Assembly: GCF_009807035.1 (NCBI RefSeq)
Contig: NZ_WUBI01000003.1
Coordinates: 557,657-621,656 of the forward strand
From: Paenibacillus dendrobii
GTDB taxonomy: Bacteria > Bacillota > Bacilli > Paenibacillales > Paenibacillaceae
Direction: 5' to 3'
Length of the DNA stretch: 64,000 bases
Position numbers and translations under genes: made by a program. A model generated the notes under the pieces. It saw only the letters and a program-made list of their open reading frames with translations. It searched no databases and was not told the origin of the DNA. This document shows, piece by piece, positions 52,942-60,991 of the stretch (positions are counted from its first letter, which is position 1; every line of letters begins with the position of its first letter).

Positions 52942-53937
52942 TCACCCCTCGCCGGGTGTTAACGGTGTCCGCAGCGGATATTCCCACAACTGCAGGCCCG
53001 CACCGATCATGCCGCTGTAATTGCCGCGATAGGCAGACACGATTCTCAGATTTTCGGTAAAAGAAGGCATCGCCCGCTTCAGCGTTTCCGCCCGGACCCG
53101 CTCCAAAAAAACCTCTCCGCTCTCCGCCACTCCTCCGCCGAGGACGATCATCTCGGGATTGAACATATGAATGAGCGAAGCCAGGCCAGAGCCGAGCGCA
53201 CGGAAGGTCTCGTTCATGATTGTACTGGCTATAACGTCGCCCGCTTGCCAAAGCGCGATCACCTCACGGGCATCCACGGCGGCTGTATCCCGGCCCACGG
53301 ACTCAAGCTTGCGCCGCATGCGGGCACCGATTCCCGTACCGGAAGCATACTGTTCCAAACAACCCATGCCCCCGCAGACGCAAGGCAGCCCGTCAAAGTC
53401 CACCGACATGTGGCCGACTTCTCCAGCTCCCCCCCAGCTGCCGCGGACAATCTGCCCGTCCGCCATAATGCCTCCGCCGACGCCCGTACCGAGGGCAAGA
53501 CATACGAAATTGCGCAAACCTTGGGCAGAGCCGAGCCTCTTCTCCGTGAGCGTCAGCACATTCACGTCATTGTCCACAAATACGGGCATCTGGAAACGCT
53601 CCTCCAGAATCCGCCGAAGAGGCGTGCCCGTATAACCCGGAATCAGGTCCGTGGAAAAATGCACGGATCCTTCCCCCCAATTGATCTGACCCGCACTCGC
53701 AACGCCGATGCCGCGGATGCGAATCAGATCGGGTCCGTCTTCATTTTGAAACAGCTTCTGTAATGTCTCTATGATCCGGTCCGGAATGCTTCCATGACCC
53801 GGCAGCGTAGGCAGGGAGCATGCGCTAAGCACATGCCCCTTCTCATCCACGATGCCTGCATTAATTTTGGTGCCGCCAAGATCAATCCCGACGGCATAAG
53901 TCGAATCCGGAGCGTAAACAAATCTTGTCGTCCCCAT
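52942..53937 (-). CDS. nanK: ROK-family sugar kinase, probable N-acetylmannosamine kinase
   Basis: A 331-residue kinase with the ATP loop VGIDLGGTKINAG, catalytic FVDNDVN, the ROK motif LALGTGVGGGI and the zinc site CVCGGMGCLEQYASG. Position directly after nanE and nanA predicts phosphorylation of N-acetylmannosamine to its 6-phosphate; sequence alone would also allow glucokinase. AGGCGGGG precedes the ATG at 53937; the 14-codon extension would run into the nanE end. Confidence 0.82.
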   Translation of the reverse strand: MGTTRFVYAPDSTYAVGIDLGGTKINAGIVDEKGHVLSACSLPTLPGHGSIPDRIIETLQKLFQNEDGPDLIRIRGIGVASAGQINWGEGSVHFSTDLIPGYTGTPLRRILEERFQMPVFVDNDVNVLTLTEKRLGSAQGLRNFVCLALGTGVGGGIMADGQIVRGSWGGAGEVGHMSVDFDGLPCVCGGMGCLEQYASGTGIGARMRRKLESVGRDTAAVDAREVIALWQAGDVIASTIMNETFRALGSGLASLIHMFNPEMIVLGGGVAESGEVFLERVRAETLKRAMPSFTENLRIVSAYRGNYSGMIGAGLQLWEYPLRTPLTPGEG

Positions 53938-53947
53938 TTGGCCCCGC

Positions 53948-54628
53948 CTATCCCAGTACGGCAGACATCGCCTGTACATAGTGTTCGGTGATCAGCTGCG
54001 GTCTGGTGATCGCGCTGCCGACAACCACGTATTCCGCGCCGACGGCCAGTGCCAATGCCGCATCCGCCGGTGTGGAAATTTTGCCTTCGGCAATCAGGAC
54101 CGCCTTCGTCAGCGACTTGGCGAGCTGCGACATCAAACGGATATCCGGTCCAGCGATTTGGGTGCTATAGGATGTATATCCAGACAGCGTTGTTCCAACA
54201 TAGTCCACACCTAGCTTTTCAGCTGCCATTCCTTCTTCGAAAGTCGATACATCCGCCATCACAGCCGCCCCGGCTGCATGTGCGGCGTCAATCAACTTCT
54301 TGACCGTTTCCAGACGGTTCTCGCGGTCCGTCACATCCAGCGCAACGATATCTGCCCCCGCTTCAATGATCTGGTTCACTTCTGTCAAAGTGGGCGTAAT
54401 AAAAATATCCGAGCCCGTCATGACACGCTTGATGATGCCGATCACCGGCAGCTCCACCGCCTGCTTGATGCCCCAAATATCCAGAACGCCGTTCGCACGG
54501 ATACCGATGGCGCCGGATTGCTGCGCAGCCTGAGCCATCTTGATCATCGTATCTCCACCATGCAGCGGCTCATTCTCCAGTGCCTGACAGGATACGATCA
54601 AGCCCCGGTTTTTGAATATGCGATTCAT
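53948..54628 (-). CDS. nanE: N-acetylmannosamine-6-phosphate 2-epimerase
   Basis: A 226-residue TIM-barrel enzyme. Family marks are GLIVSCQALENEPLH, GAIGIRANG, the catalytic lysine region PVIGIIKR, IALDVT-type strand (IVALDVTDREN) and IAEGKISTP near the C-terminus. It converts ManNAc-6-phosphate to GlcNAc-6-phosphate in sialic acid breakdown. GAGAGGAGCT precedes the ATG. It is 10 bases upstream of the kinase gene and 25 bases after nanA. Confidence 0.95.
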   Translation of the reverse strand: MNRIFKNRGLIVSCQALENEPLHGGDTMIKMAQAAQQSGAIGIRANGVLDIWGIKQAVELPVIGIIKRVMTGSDIFITPTLTEVNQIIEAGADIVALDVTDRENRLETVKKLIDAAHAAGAAVMADVSTFEEGMAAEKLGVDYVGTTLSGYTSYSTQIAGPDIRLMSQLAKSLTKAVLIAEGKISTPADAALALAVGAEYVVVGSAITRPQLITEHYVQAMSAVLG

Positions 54629-54653
54629 ATGTCAGCTCCTCTCTTTTCGAAAA

Positions 54654-55583
54654 TCAGGCTTTGACGGATGCCAAGGCCGCTTCCGTGTATTCATGAATTT
54701 GCTTGTGCAGCAGGACAATGCGCCCGTGGTCTGCATCGGACACCGGAAGCAGCGGCAGCCTTGGCTCCCCGCACTCTACGCCTTGAAGCCTCAGAACGGC
54801 CTTGCATGCCCCGTACAGCGAGGGAAAGCTAAGCAGGCCTTTAATAATTTCATTGATGTTGAACTGCCACTTACGCGCCTCATCCATGAGGCCTTCACGG
54901 TAGCAGCTTTCTACCTTCAGGAACAGCTCCGGCATAACGCCATAGGTTCCTCCGATTCCGCCGTCAGCGCCGATGCTCCGGCCTGCCAGATATTGTTCAT
55001 CAGGACCGTTCAGCACCAGAAAGTCCGGTCCGCCGATGGCCTTGAACTGCTGCAGTTCATACGTGCTCTCCGAGGAAATTTTCACGCCGATGACTTTATC
55101 CTGCGCAGCCATTTTCGCCAGCAAGTCCGCCTGGAGTTGAAACCCCGTTGTTTGCGGAATGTGATAGATAATAAACGGCAGCGACGTGCTGTCGATCATC
55201 TCCTGCCAGTGCCGCTCAACGCTTGCGGGTGACAAGCGGTAATAGATGGCGGGAACTGCGGAAATCGCGTCGGCGCCAGCCGACTCCGCATGCTTCGCCA
55301 GTCCCACACTCTCACGCGTGGATGCCGAACCGACATGAGCGATAATCGTCAGTTCGCTTCCAACCTCCTCCATTACGGCCTCCAGGACGACCTTCCGTTC
55401 CGCAGCCGTTTGCAGCATGCCTTCCCCGCTGCTTCCGCCGACATAGAGCCCTTTGACTCCCTTATCCGCGTAGTGCCGGGCAAGTTTTTTGACCCTTAAC
55501 GCATCTACGTTGCCCTCTTCGTCATAGCAGGCATATAATGCCACGATAATTCCCTTGAATTTTTCGAGATCGAACATATTCAT
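54654..55583 (-). CDS. nanA: N-acetylneuraminate lyase (DHDPS family)
   Basis: A 309-residue class I aldolase. The GLYVGGSSGEG loop, tyrosine in YHIPQTTGFQ, Schiff-base lysine in VIGVKISS, the NGPDEQYLAG segment with the D-E pair seen in sialic acid lyases, and GADGGIGGTYGVMP separate it from dihydrodipicolinate synthase. It splits N-acetylneuraminate into pyruvate and ManNAc. I chose the ATG at 55583, five bases after AAGGAAG, over several nearby ATG codons. It is followed closely by nanE. Confidence 0.92.
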   Translation of the reverse strand: MNMFDLEKFKGIIVALYACYDEEGNVDALRVKKLARHYADKGVKGLYVGGSSGEGMLQTAAERKVVLEAVMEEVGSELTIIAHVGSASTRESVGLAKHAESAGADAISAVPAIYYRLSPASVERHWQEMIDSTSLPFIIYHIPQTTGFQLQADLLAKMAAQDKVIGVKISSESTYELQQFKAIGGPDFLVLNGPDEQYLAGRSIGADGGIGGTYGVMPELFLKVESCYREGLMDEARKWQFNINEIIKGLLSFPSLYGACKAVLRLQGVECGEPRLPLLPVSDADHGRIVLLHKQIHEYTEAALASVKA

Positions 55584-55678
55584 CATCTCTTCCTTCCCGC
55601 GCATTGATCTATTCATGAATGATTGCACCATCCTGATTATTGAAAGTCCGCATCACATACCGCAGGATGGACGAGCCA

Positions 55679-56560
55679 TTAACCTTTTACCGCACCCATG
55701 GTAATACCTTGCGTGAACGCTTTTTGGAATGTAAGGAAAATCGCGATCATCGGAACCGATGCCAACGCCGCGCCTGCCATCATCACGCCATAGTTGGTGG
55801 TGTACTCCCCTTGCAGGGTGGCAATTCCCATCGGCAGCGTCATCATTGAAGTGGAGCGTGTCATGATCAGCTGGCTGAAATAGTCGTTCCATGATCCGAT
55901 AAAGGTGAAGATCGCAAGCGCGCCGAGGGCTGGCGTCAACAGCGGCAGAATAATCGTGGAGAACATGCGCACCTCTGAGCAGCCATCGATTTTGGATGCC
56001 TCGATGACCTCCGCCGGAATCGTTTGGGAAAACTGTTTCATCAGGAACACGCCGAACGGCCAGCCGATTGCCGGCAAAATCAGACCACGGTACGTGTTGA
56101 CCCAGCCAAAGTCGGCCAGCATCGTAAACAGCGGCACGAGAATGACCTGCTTGGGCAACGCCATTGCGGCGACAAACATCGTGAAGATGATTTTTCGGCC
56201 GGGAAAGGATTTTTTGGCCAGCACATAACCCGCGAGCGCAGCCACCAGACAAACCGCAGCCATTTCGCAGAAAGAAATGAAAAAGCTGTTGAACGTCCAG
56301 CGCCATACCGCATTTTTGAAGAGGTCGGACCAGTTCTGTAACGTAGGATGCACAGGGAACCACTCTGGCGGAATGGCCGTCGCCGTCGTTTGCTTTTTAA
56401 ATGCGCCTGTAATGATCCAGTAAAAAGGAAAGATGAAAAACAGCGTAGACAACGTCAAAATCACATTGGATATCCACTTGCCGAAATTCAATGGTTTCTT
56501 GCCGGCCAAATCGGATGGATTGATTCCCGTCTTCATACCGGCCTGTATTGATGAACTCAT
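55679..56560 (-). CDS. Sugar ABC permease, MalG type (nan operon)
   Basis: A 293-residue CUT1 permease with six helices and the EAA loop IEASKIDGCSEVRMFSTIILPLL, ending in GITMGAVKG. It is 12 bases downstream of its partner and 95 bases before nanA, so the transporter is probably a sialic acid or sialoside importer. AGGAGGGG precedes the ATG. Confidence 0.92.
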   Translation of the reverse strand: MSSSIQAGMKTGINPSDLAGKKPLNFGKWISNVILTLSTLFFIFPFYWIITGAFKKQTTATAIPPEWFPVHPTLQNWSDLFKNAVWRWTFNSFFISFCEMAAVCLVAALAGYVLAKKSFPGRKIIFTMFVAAMALPKQVILVPLFTMLADFGWVNTYRGLILPAIGWPFGVFLMKQFSQTIPAEVIEASKIDGCSEVRMFSTIILPLLTPALGALAIFTFIGSWNDYFSQLIMTRSTSMMTLPMGIATLQGEYTTNYGVMMAGAALASVPMIAIFLTFQKAFTQGITMGAVKG

Positions 56561-56572
56561 CGCATGCCCCTC

Positions 56573-57469
56573 CTAGTACTCCACATCGCTGCCAAAATAT
56601 TTGAATTGGATGGTGGAAATAATGCCAATGATCACGGCCAGTATAATGCCCATGGCGGAAGCCATGCCGAAGTTGCCCAGCTTGAATGCCTGCTCATACA
56701 CGCCGTACATGACGGTGGAGGTGCTGTAATACGGGCCCCCGGAGGTCAACAGCTGGATAATTGCAAAGCATTGGAACGTGTTGATGGTCGTAATCACGAT
56801 AATATAGAGATTGGTCGGCATCAGCATCGGCCAAATGATTTTCCGAAATATTTGCCAGGACGAGGCCCGGTCGATTTGTGCCGCTTCGATATATGAGGTT
56901 GGAATATTGCCCAGTGAAGCGACATAGAGAATAATCGGCTGCCCGACGGAGGTGGTGATCAGCACGGCTATGATGGATAGCAGCGCCGTTTTCTCATTCC
57001 CCAGCCAGGAGATCGGTTCAGCTCCGAACAGACCGGTCAAATAATTGAGCACGCCGTAGTTCGGGTGATAAATCCAGCCCCATACCACCGTGATGCTTAC
57101 CACGGAAGACACGGCCGGAAGATAAAATACGCCTCTGAAGAAGGAACGCGCGAACTCTCTTTTACGGTAAATGCTCATGGCTACAAAAATGGAGAACACA
57201 ATGACGATCGGAACTGTGATCAGTACCAGCAGCGACGTATTCCACAGCGATTTGATAAATGTTTCATTGTGGAACAGGTCAACATAATTGCTCAAGCCTA
57301 CATATTCAAACTTGCGCAGACTGTAGTTGAAAAAACTGATGTATATCCCTCTCAGCATCGGATATGCAACAAACACGAGGAAGAATCCGAATGCCGGGAG
57401 CAAAAACAGGTAACTCATGAACCAGTCACGCAAAATGTTAGGATTTATTTTACGTACCCTTGTTTCCAT
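56573..57469 (-). CDS. Sugar ABC permease, MalF type (nan operon)
   Basis: A 298-residue CUT1 permease with six helices and the EAA loop IEAAQIDRASSWQIFRKIIWPML. The glycine usually found in the DGA part is arginine here. GGGGAGAG precedes the ATG. It follows the binding-protein gene after a 116-base gap containing a hairpin. Confidence 0.92.
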   Translation of the reverse strand: METRVRKINPNILRDWFMSYLFLLPAFGFFLVFVAYPMLRGIYISFFNYSLRKFEYVGLSNYVDLFHNETFIKSLWNTSLLVLITVPIVIVFSIFVAMSIYRKREFARSFFRGVFYLPAVSSVVSITVVWGWIYHPNYGVLNYLTGLFGAEPISWLGNEKTALLSIIAVLITTSVGQPIILYVASLGNIPTSYIEAAQIDRASSWQIFRKIIWPMLMPTNLYIIVITTINTFQCFAIIQLLTSGGPYYSTSTVMYGVYEQAFKLGNFGMASAMGIILAVIIGIISTIQFKYFGSDVEY

Positions 57470-57533
57470 GGCTCTCTCCCCTACTTTCCCTATCTCTTGG
57501 TTGAACGGCTCTGCAACAATCCTGATTGAAAGA

Positions 57534-57557
57534 GTAGCGCACCATTCGGTGCGCTAC
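57534..57557 (-). terminator. Intercistronic hairpin between binding protein and permeases
   Basis: A perfect 10-bp stem GTAGCGCACC / GGTGCGCTAC with a four-base loop is flanked by GAAAGAG / CTCTTTC. The minus-strand tail (TCTTTCAATC) is weakly T-rich, so it is more likely a partial terminator or mRNA-stabilising hairpin than a full stop. Confidence 0.6.
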
Positions 57558-57585
57558 CCCTGGCTCTTTCGGGTCGTTCATGTGG

Positions 57586-58986
57586 CTATTTGCCGGCTTC
57601 GGCCTTGGCCTTGGCGATGGCTTCATCCGCCTTCTGTGCGAATTCATCCAGTACTTCCTTGCCTGAGGCTTTGCCGAGCAGCACTCTTTGCAGTTCCGGG
57701 AACCAGAACGTACGCACTTCAGCGTAACCGTCTACGATGGTTGGCGGATTGGAATAGAACTCGCGGGCTTGCTCCGCATAAGTGTACTCCGGATCGTTAT
57801 ACAGTCCTGTAATGGAGCTGCGTGCAGACAAGCCGCCGGTTTGGATCAAGTCCTTCTTGCCCCATTCCGGATCATTCGCGATAAAGTCGATCAGTTTCTT
57901 GGAAGCGGCAATTTTGGCATCATTCCCATTGTTGAAAATAGCCATGCCGCCAAGGTAAGGCTCGAGCTTTGGCTTCGCGCCATCGATGGTTGGGAACGGC
58001 ACAAGAACATCTTCGAATTCGGCTTTTTTAAGCGTTTGGTTCTGTGCTCGAAGTACAGGCGAGTAGTTCAGCGTAATCGCCAGCTTGCCTTGCAGGAACA
58101 GATCGTTAACGTCACCGCCAGTGAGGGATTCGGAGCCCGAAACGACCAGCTTATCCTTCACGCCTTGCCGGATCCAGTCCAGAGCAGCGCCAGCCTTGTC
58201 CGTGTTAATCGCTATTTTGGAATAATCGTCGTTCAGGAAGCTGGAGTTCCCCAGGTTGGCGATATAAGCGCGCGTACCTTGGTCTCCCGCCTGGCTCTTC
58301 GCAAAAAATCCGGATGGAATGATATCAGGTGCTTTTTCTTTGACAGCCTGCAGCGCTTTCTTATATTCGTCAAAGGTCCAGGTACGGTCCGGACGATCCA
58401 GCGGCAGCAAATCGAGAGCGCCGATTTTTTCGAATACGGTTTTGTTAACGCCCATCATGAATGGTGCGGTGTTAATTGGATACATGTAGGTTTTATCGCC
58501 GACCATGGACTGCTTCCAGAGCGCTTCCGGTACGTCCTTGCGGACCTCATCCGTCACCATGTCGTCCAGCGGAGCGAGCAGATCCTTTTTGGCCCAGTCC
58601 AGAATTCGTCCCGGGGCGTCATAGATGACGTCCGGCGCGGTATTCGATGCAATCGCGACATTCAGTTTTTCCGGGCCGGCTTCGAAAGTGATCATCTCCA
58701 GATTGACCTTGATCTCAGGGTATTTCTTGTTGAAGGCCTCGATGATCTGTTTCTCGTACTTGCCGACTTCCCCATCAAGCGCTTGAAAGCTCGGAAAGTT
58801 CCACCACGTGATTTCTACGGGCTTGGCCTCATCCTTTTTTGGCGTGTCCGTCGTTGTTTCTTTGTTGTCGGTGCCAGCAGGCTCCGTTGTTTTCGCCGTA
58901 TCGGTTGTCGATCCGCAAGCAACGAGCTGGGTGCCGATCAGCGTGATGCCTAGGAGCGTCATCAACCCTTTTTTTACTGTTTTCAT
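57586..58986 (-). CDS. Sugar-binding lipoprotein of nan ABC importer
   Basis: A 466-residue lipoprotein with lipobox QLVAC near residue 25 and a Thr/Lys/Glu-rich linker. The mature protein is a family 1 solute-binding protein (ITWWNFPSFQALDGEV, NVAIASNTAPDVIYDAPGRIL, LFLQGKLAITLNYSPV). Linkage to nanA, nanE and nanK suggests sialic acid or a sialoside as ligand. GGGGGGTAAGAA precedes the ATG. An AGCGCT-centred operator lies 32 bases upstream of the start. Confidence 0.92.
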   Translation of the reverse strand: MKTVKKGLMTLLGITLIGTQLVACGSTTDTAKTTEPAGTDNKETTTDTPKKDEAKPVEITWWNFPSFQALDGEVGKYEKQIIEAFNKKYPEIKVNLEMITFEAGPEKLNVAIASNTAPDVIYDAPGRILDWAKKDLLAPLDDMVTDEVRKDVPEALWKQSMVGDKTYMYPINTAPFMMGVNKTVFEKIGALDLLPLDRPDRTWTFDEYKKALQAVKEKAPDIIPSGFFAKSQAGDQGTRAYIANLGNSSFLNDDYSKIAINTDKAGAALDWIRQGVKDKLVVSGSESLTGGDVNDLFLQGKLAITLNYSPVLRAQNQTLKKAEFEDVLVPFPTIDGAKPKLEPYLGGMAIFNNGNDAKIAASKKLIDFIANDPEWGKKDLIQTGGLSARSSITGLYNDPEYTYAEQAREFYSNPPTIVDGYAEVRTFWFPELQRVLLGKASGKEVLDEFAQKADEAIAKAKAEAGK

Positions 58987-59017
58987 TTCTTACCCCCCTG
59001 AATGGTTTGAAATTATC

Positions 59018-59045
59018 TTGTATAGCGCTTACAAGTGTAATTATA
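59018..59045 (-). promoter_or_regulatory. nan promoter -10 and cre-like operator
   Basis: The minus strand has TATAAT (59040-59045) with a poor -35 region. Just downstream is TTGTAAGCGCTATACAA (59018-59034), whose first ten core bases TGTAAGCGCT fit the cre consensus, but the right arm is shifted by one base. It would act as a CcpA or LacI-type roadblock over the transcription start. Confidence 0.5.
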
Positions 59046-59192
59046 GGGGCTTTGGACTCTTTTCTTGAATACCCTTATTTTTACTTTCATCCCTCAAAAT
59101 TGACCCATATAGCAAACTCTTTTACGCCGCTTTTGAATTTCCAGATATTGTTTTTTATCTTCGAACAGCATCCGATACAATCGGAATAAACC

Positions 59193-59216
59193 TGAAGGAT
59201 TCTTTAGAATCCTTCA
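59193..59216. promoter_or_regulatory. 10-bp perfect inverted repeat upstream of yesN-like gene
   Basis: TGAAGGATTC / GAATCCTTCA with a TTTA loop lies 123 bases before the regulator start. It has no T run, so it is not a standard terminator. It could be a regulator site or a leader hairpin. Confidence 0.45.
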
Positions 59217-59338
59217 TAGATTCGCTCACCGATGTCACAAGACATGATCCAGTAGGAAGTCTTTCGACGTATTCTCTTTTAAAAGACAAACCGTATGCAG
59301 CGGAATCTTTTTCACAACGAATTACCGGGGGCTAAGCG

Positions 59339-60991
59339 ATGTATAAATTGATGATTGTTGAGGACGAGCCGTTAATTCGCATGGGGCTTCAAAAGTATTT
59401 GGACTGGAAGGATCTAGGATTTCAGGAGATTGTGGAGGCTGAAAACGGGGCCGAAGGCGTCGACATTGCGCTGAAAGAGAAGCCTGACCTTATTATTACC
59501 GACATTCGGATGCCGCTGATGGATGGACTGGAAATGATCGGTTCGCTGCGTCATAAGCTGCCGGAGACGCTTTTTGTCATCTGGACCGGCTACAATGAGT
59601 TCGAATATGCCCAGGAGGCCATCCGTCTCGGCAATGTGTCTGCCTATCTGTTAAAGCCGCTTCAATACGAAGAAAGCCTGAAGACCATTCAAGACTGCGT
59701 AAAGAAATTGGAGAGTAAGCGCGAACAGGAGCACCTGGCTTCCGCCATGCAACATAATCTGGTGGAAAATATCCAGCTGAAGCGCAGCCATTTCGTTAAG
59801 CAGCTGCTGGAAGATGGGGAAGCATATTCAGATTCCAGACACCTTGCGGCCTTAATCGGAGTGGAAACCGCGAACCTGCTAATGCAGCCCTTCGTTCTAT
59901 CCTATGTGCCTGAAACTGTGCCTTCGCCGCAGTCCAGAACCTGGTGGCGGCAAAACGCCGAGAAGCTGCTGGCATCCATGCTGCAGCAGTTCATACCTTC
60001 CATGGAACGTCAGCTTCTATTCAGCTACATTTCCCACAATAAAATGTATGCGTTTACAATTTTGGTTGAGGAAAACACGCCCCTCATCCTGTCACCTGGA
60101 ATGCGGAGGGAAGCCGAATCCTTTCTCCGCAATGTGGCAGCGGGGCGCAGCATACAGTTGTACCTGGGTCAGGGAACGGCAACCTCTGACATCAAGACCC
60201 TTGCTTCCCTGCTTCAGCAAGCCGAGAACTCGCTTTTCGCCAGGTTTTCCGGGGATGGGCAGCATATGTATGAGTTACAGGCTGCTGCAGCCGACCCCAT
60301 GAGGTCAGTCCTCATGCAGCTCGGAGACAAGGACAAAATGCAGCTGCTCTCTTGTCTGGAACACGGCGATATGAAGCAGCTGCAGCTACTTATGCGCCGC
60401 CTGGCTCAAGATCTCAAGTCCAAAGCCGGCCACATCCCCATGGAACAAAGTCTCGGTTTCATTCAAGAAGTCATTGCGACGGCGATCCGTTATGCGGGCA
60501 AGCATGGAATTAACATCGAAGAGATGTATCACCAGCGGCTGCTTTATTTCCGGTTCGTGGACGACTTTGATTCAATGCCCGTCATGTTTGATTGGCTTAC
60601 CGACTGGATGATGCAGCTCCGTTCGGATGCCGGGCAGGCCGCCAAGAGCGACGGAAGCTTGGATACAGCCGTATTTGAGCAGATTGAAGCCTACATTCTC
60701 CAGCATATTGACCAGGAGATCACCCTTCAAATGGTTGCCGACCGTTTTTTCTACAATCCGTCTTATCTCAGCCGCCTATTCAAGATCAAGCTGAACAAAA
60801 ATTACATGACTTTCGTGACCGAAATCCGTATTGCGTATGCCAAACGCTGCTTGGTGCAGTCCAAGGTTCCGATGACGGATGTGGCCCAGATGTGCGGTTA
60901 CGCCAGTTATAAGCATTTTGTCAAAACCTTTCGAAAATTAACCGATATGACACCCTCCGATTACCGGAAGCAAATGGGGATGATGGATTGA
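59339..60991 (+). CDS. YesN-type response regulator (AraC output)
   Basis: A 550-residue regulator. The receiver has phospho-acceptor D55 (LIITDIRMPLMDG) and LLKPLQYEE. A long linker precedes the AraC pair (TLQMVADRFFYNPSYLSRLFKI; MTDVAQMCGYASYKHFVKTFRKL). GGGGGC precedes the ATG. It diverges from the nan operon and is the probable activator of sialic acid genes; Bacillota nan operons are more often run by RpiR- or GntR-type repressors. The kinase gene starts inside its stop codon. Confidence 0.92.
   Translation: MYKLMIVEDEPLIRMGLQKYLDWKDLGFQEIVEAENGAEGVDIALKEKPDLIITDIRMPLMDGLEMIGSLRHKLPETLFVIWTGYNEFEYAQEAIRLGNVSAYLLKPLQYEESLKTIQDCVKKLESKREQEHLASAMQHNLVENIQLKRSHFVKQLLEDGEAYSDSRHLAALIGVETANLLMQPFVLSYVPETVPSPQSRTWWRQNAEKLLASMLQQFIPSMERQLLFSYISHNKMYAFTILVEENTPLILSPGMRREAESFLRNVAAGRSIQLYLGQGTATSDIKTLASLLQQAENSLFARFSGDGQHMYELQAAAADPMRSVLMQLGDKDKMQLLSCLEHGDMKQLQLLMRRLAQDLKSKAGHIPMEQSLGFIQEVIATAIRYAGKHGINIEEMYHQRLLYFRFVDDFDSMPVMFDWLTDWMMQLRSDAGQAAKSDGSLDTAVFEQIEAYILQHIDQEITLQMVADRFFYNPSYLSRLFKIKLNKNYMTFVTEIRIAYAKRCLVQSKVPMTDVAQMCGYASYKHFVKTFRKLTDMTPSDYRKQMGMMD

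Larger units (their letters stand above)
58987..59338. other. Divergent control region of nan operon and YesN/YesM
   Basis: These 352 A/T-rich bases hold the -10/operator at 59018-59045, an inverted repeat CCGAT / ATCGG at 59172-59184 and the palindrome at 59193-59216. No gene is visible. Confidence 0.6.

Noticed and set aside
57688..58953. 421-codon plus-strand open frame opposite the nan binding-protein gene
   Set aside because: It is the exact shadow of a clear lipoprotein gene; composition (Arg/Val/Phe-rich) and lack of a domain are typical of antisense frames.
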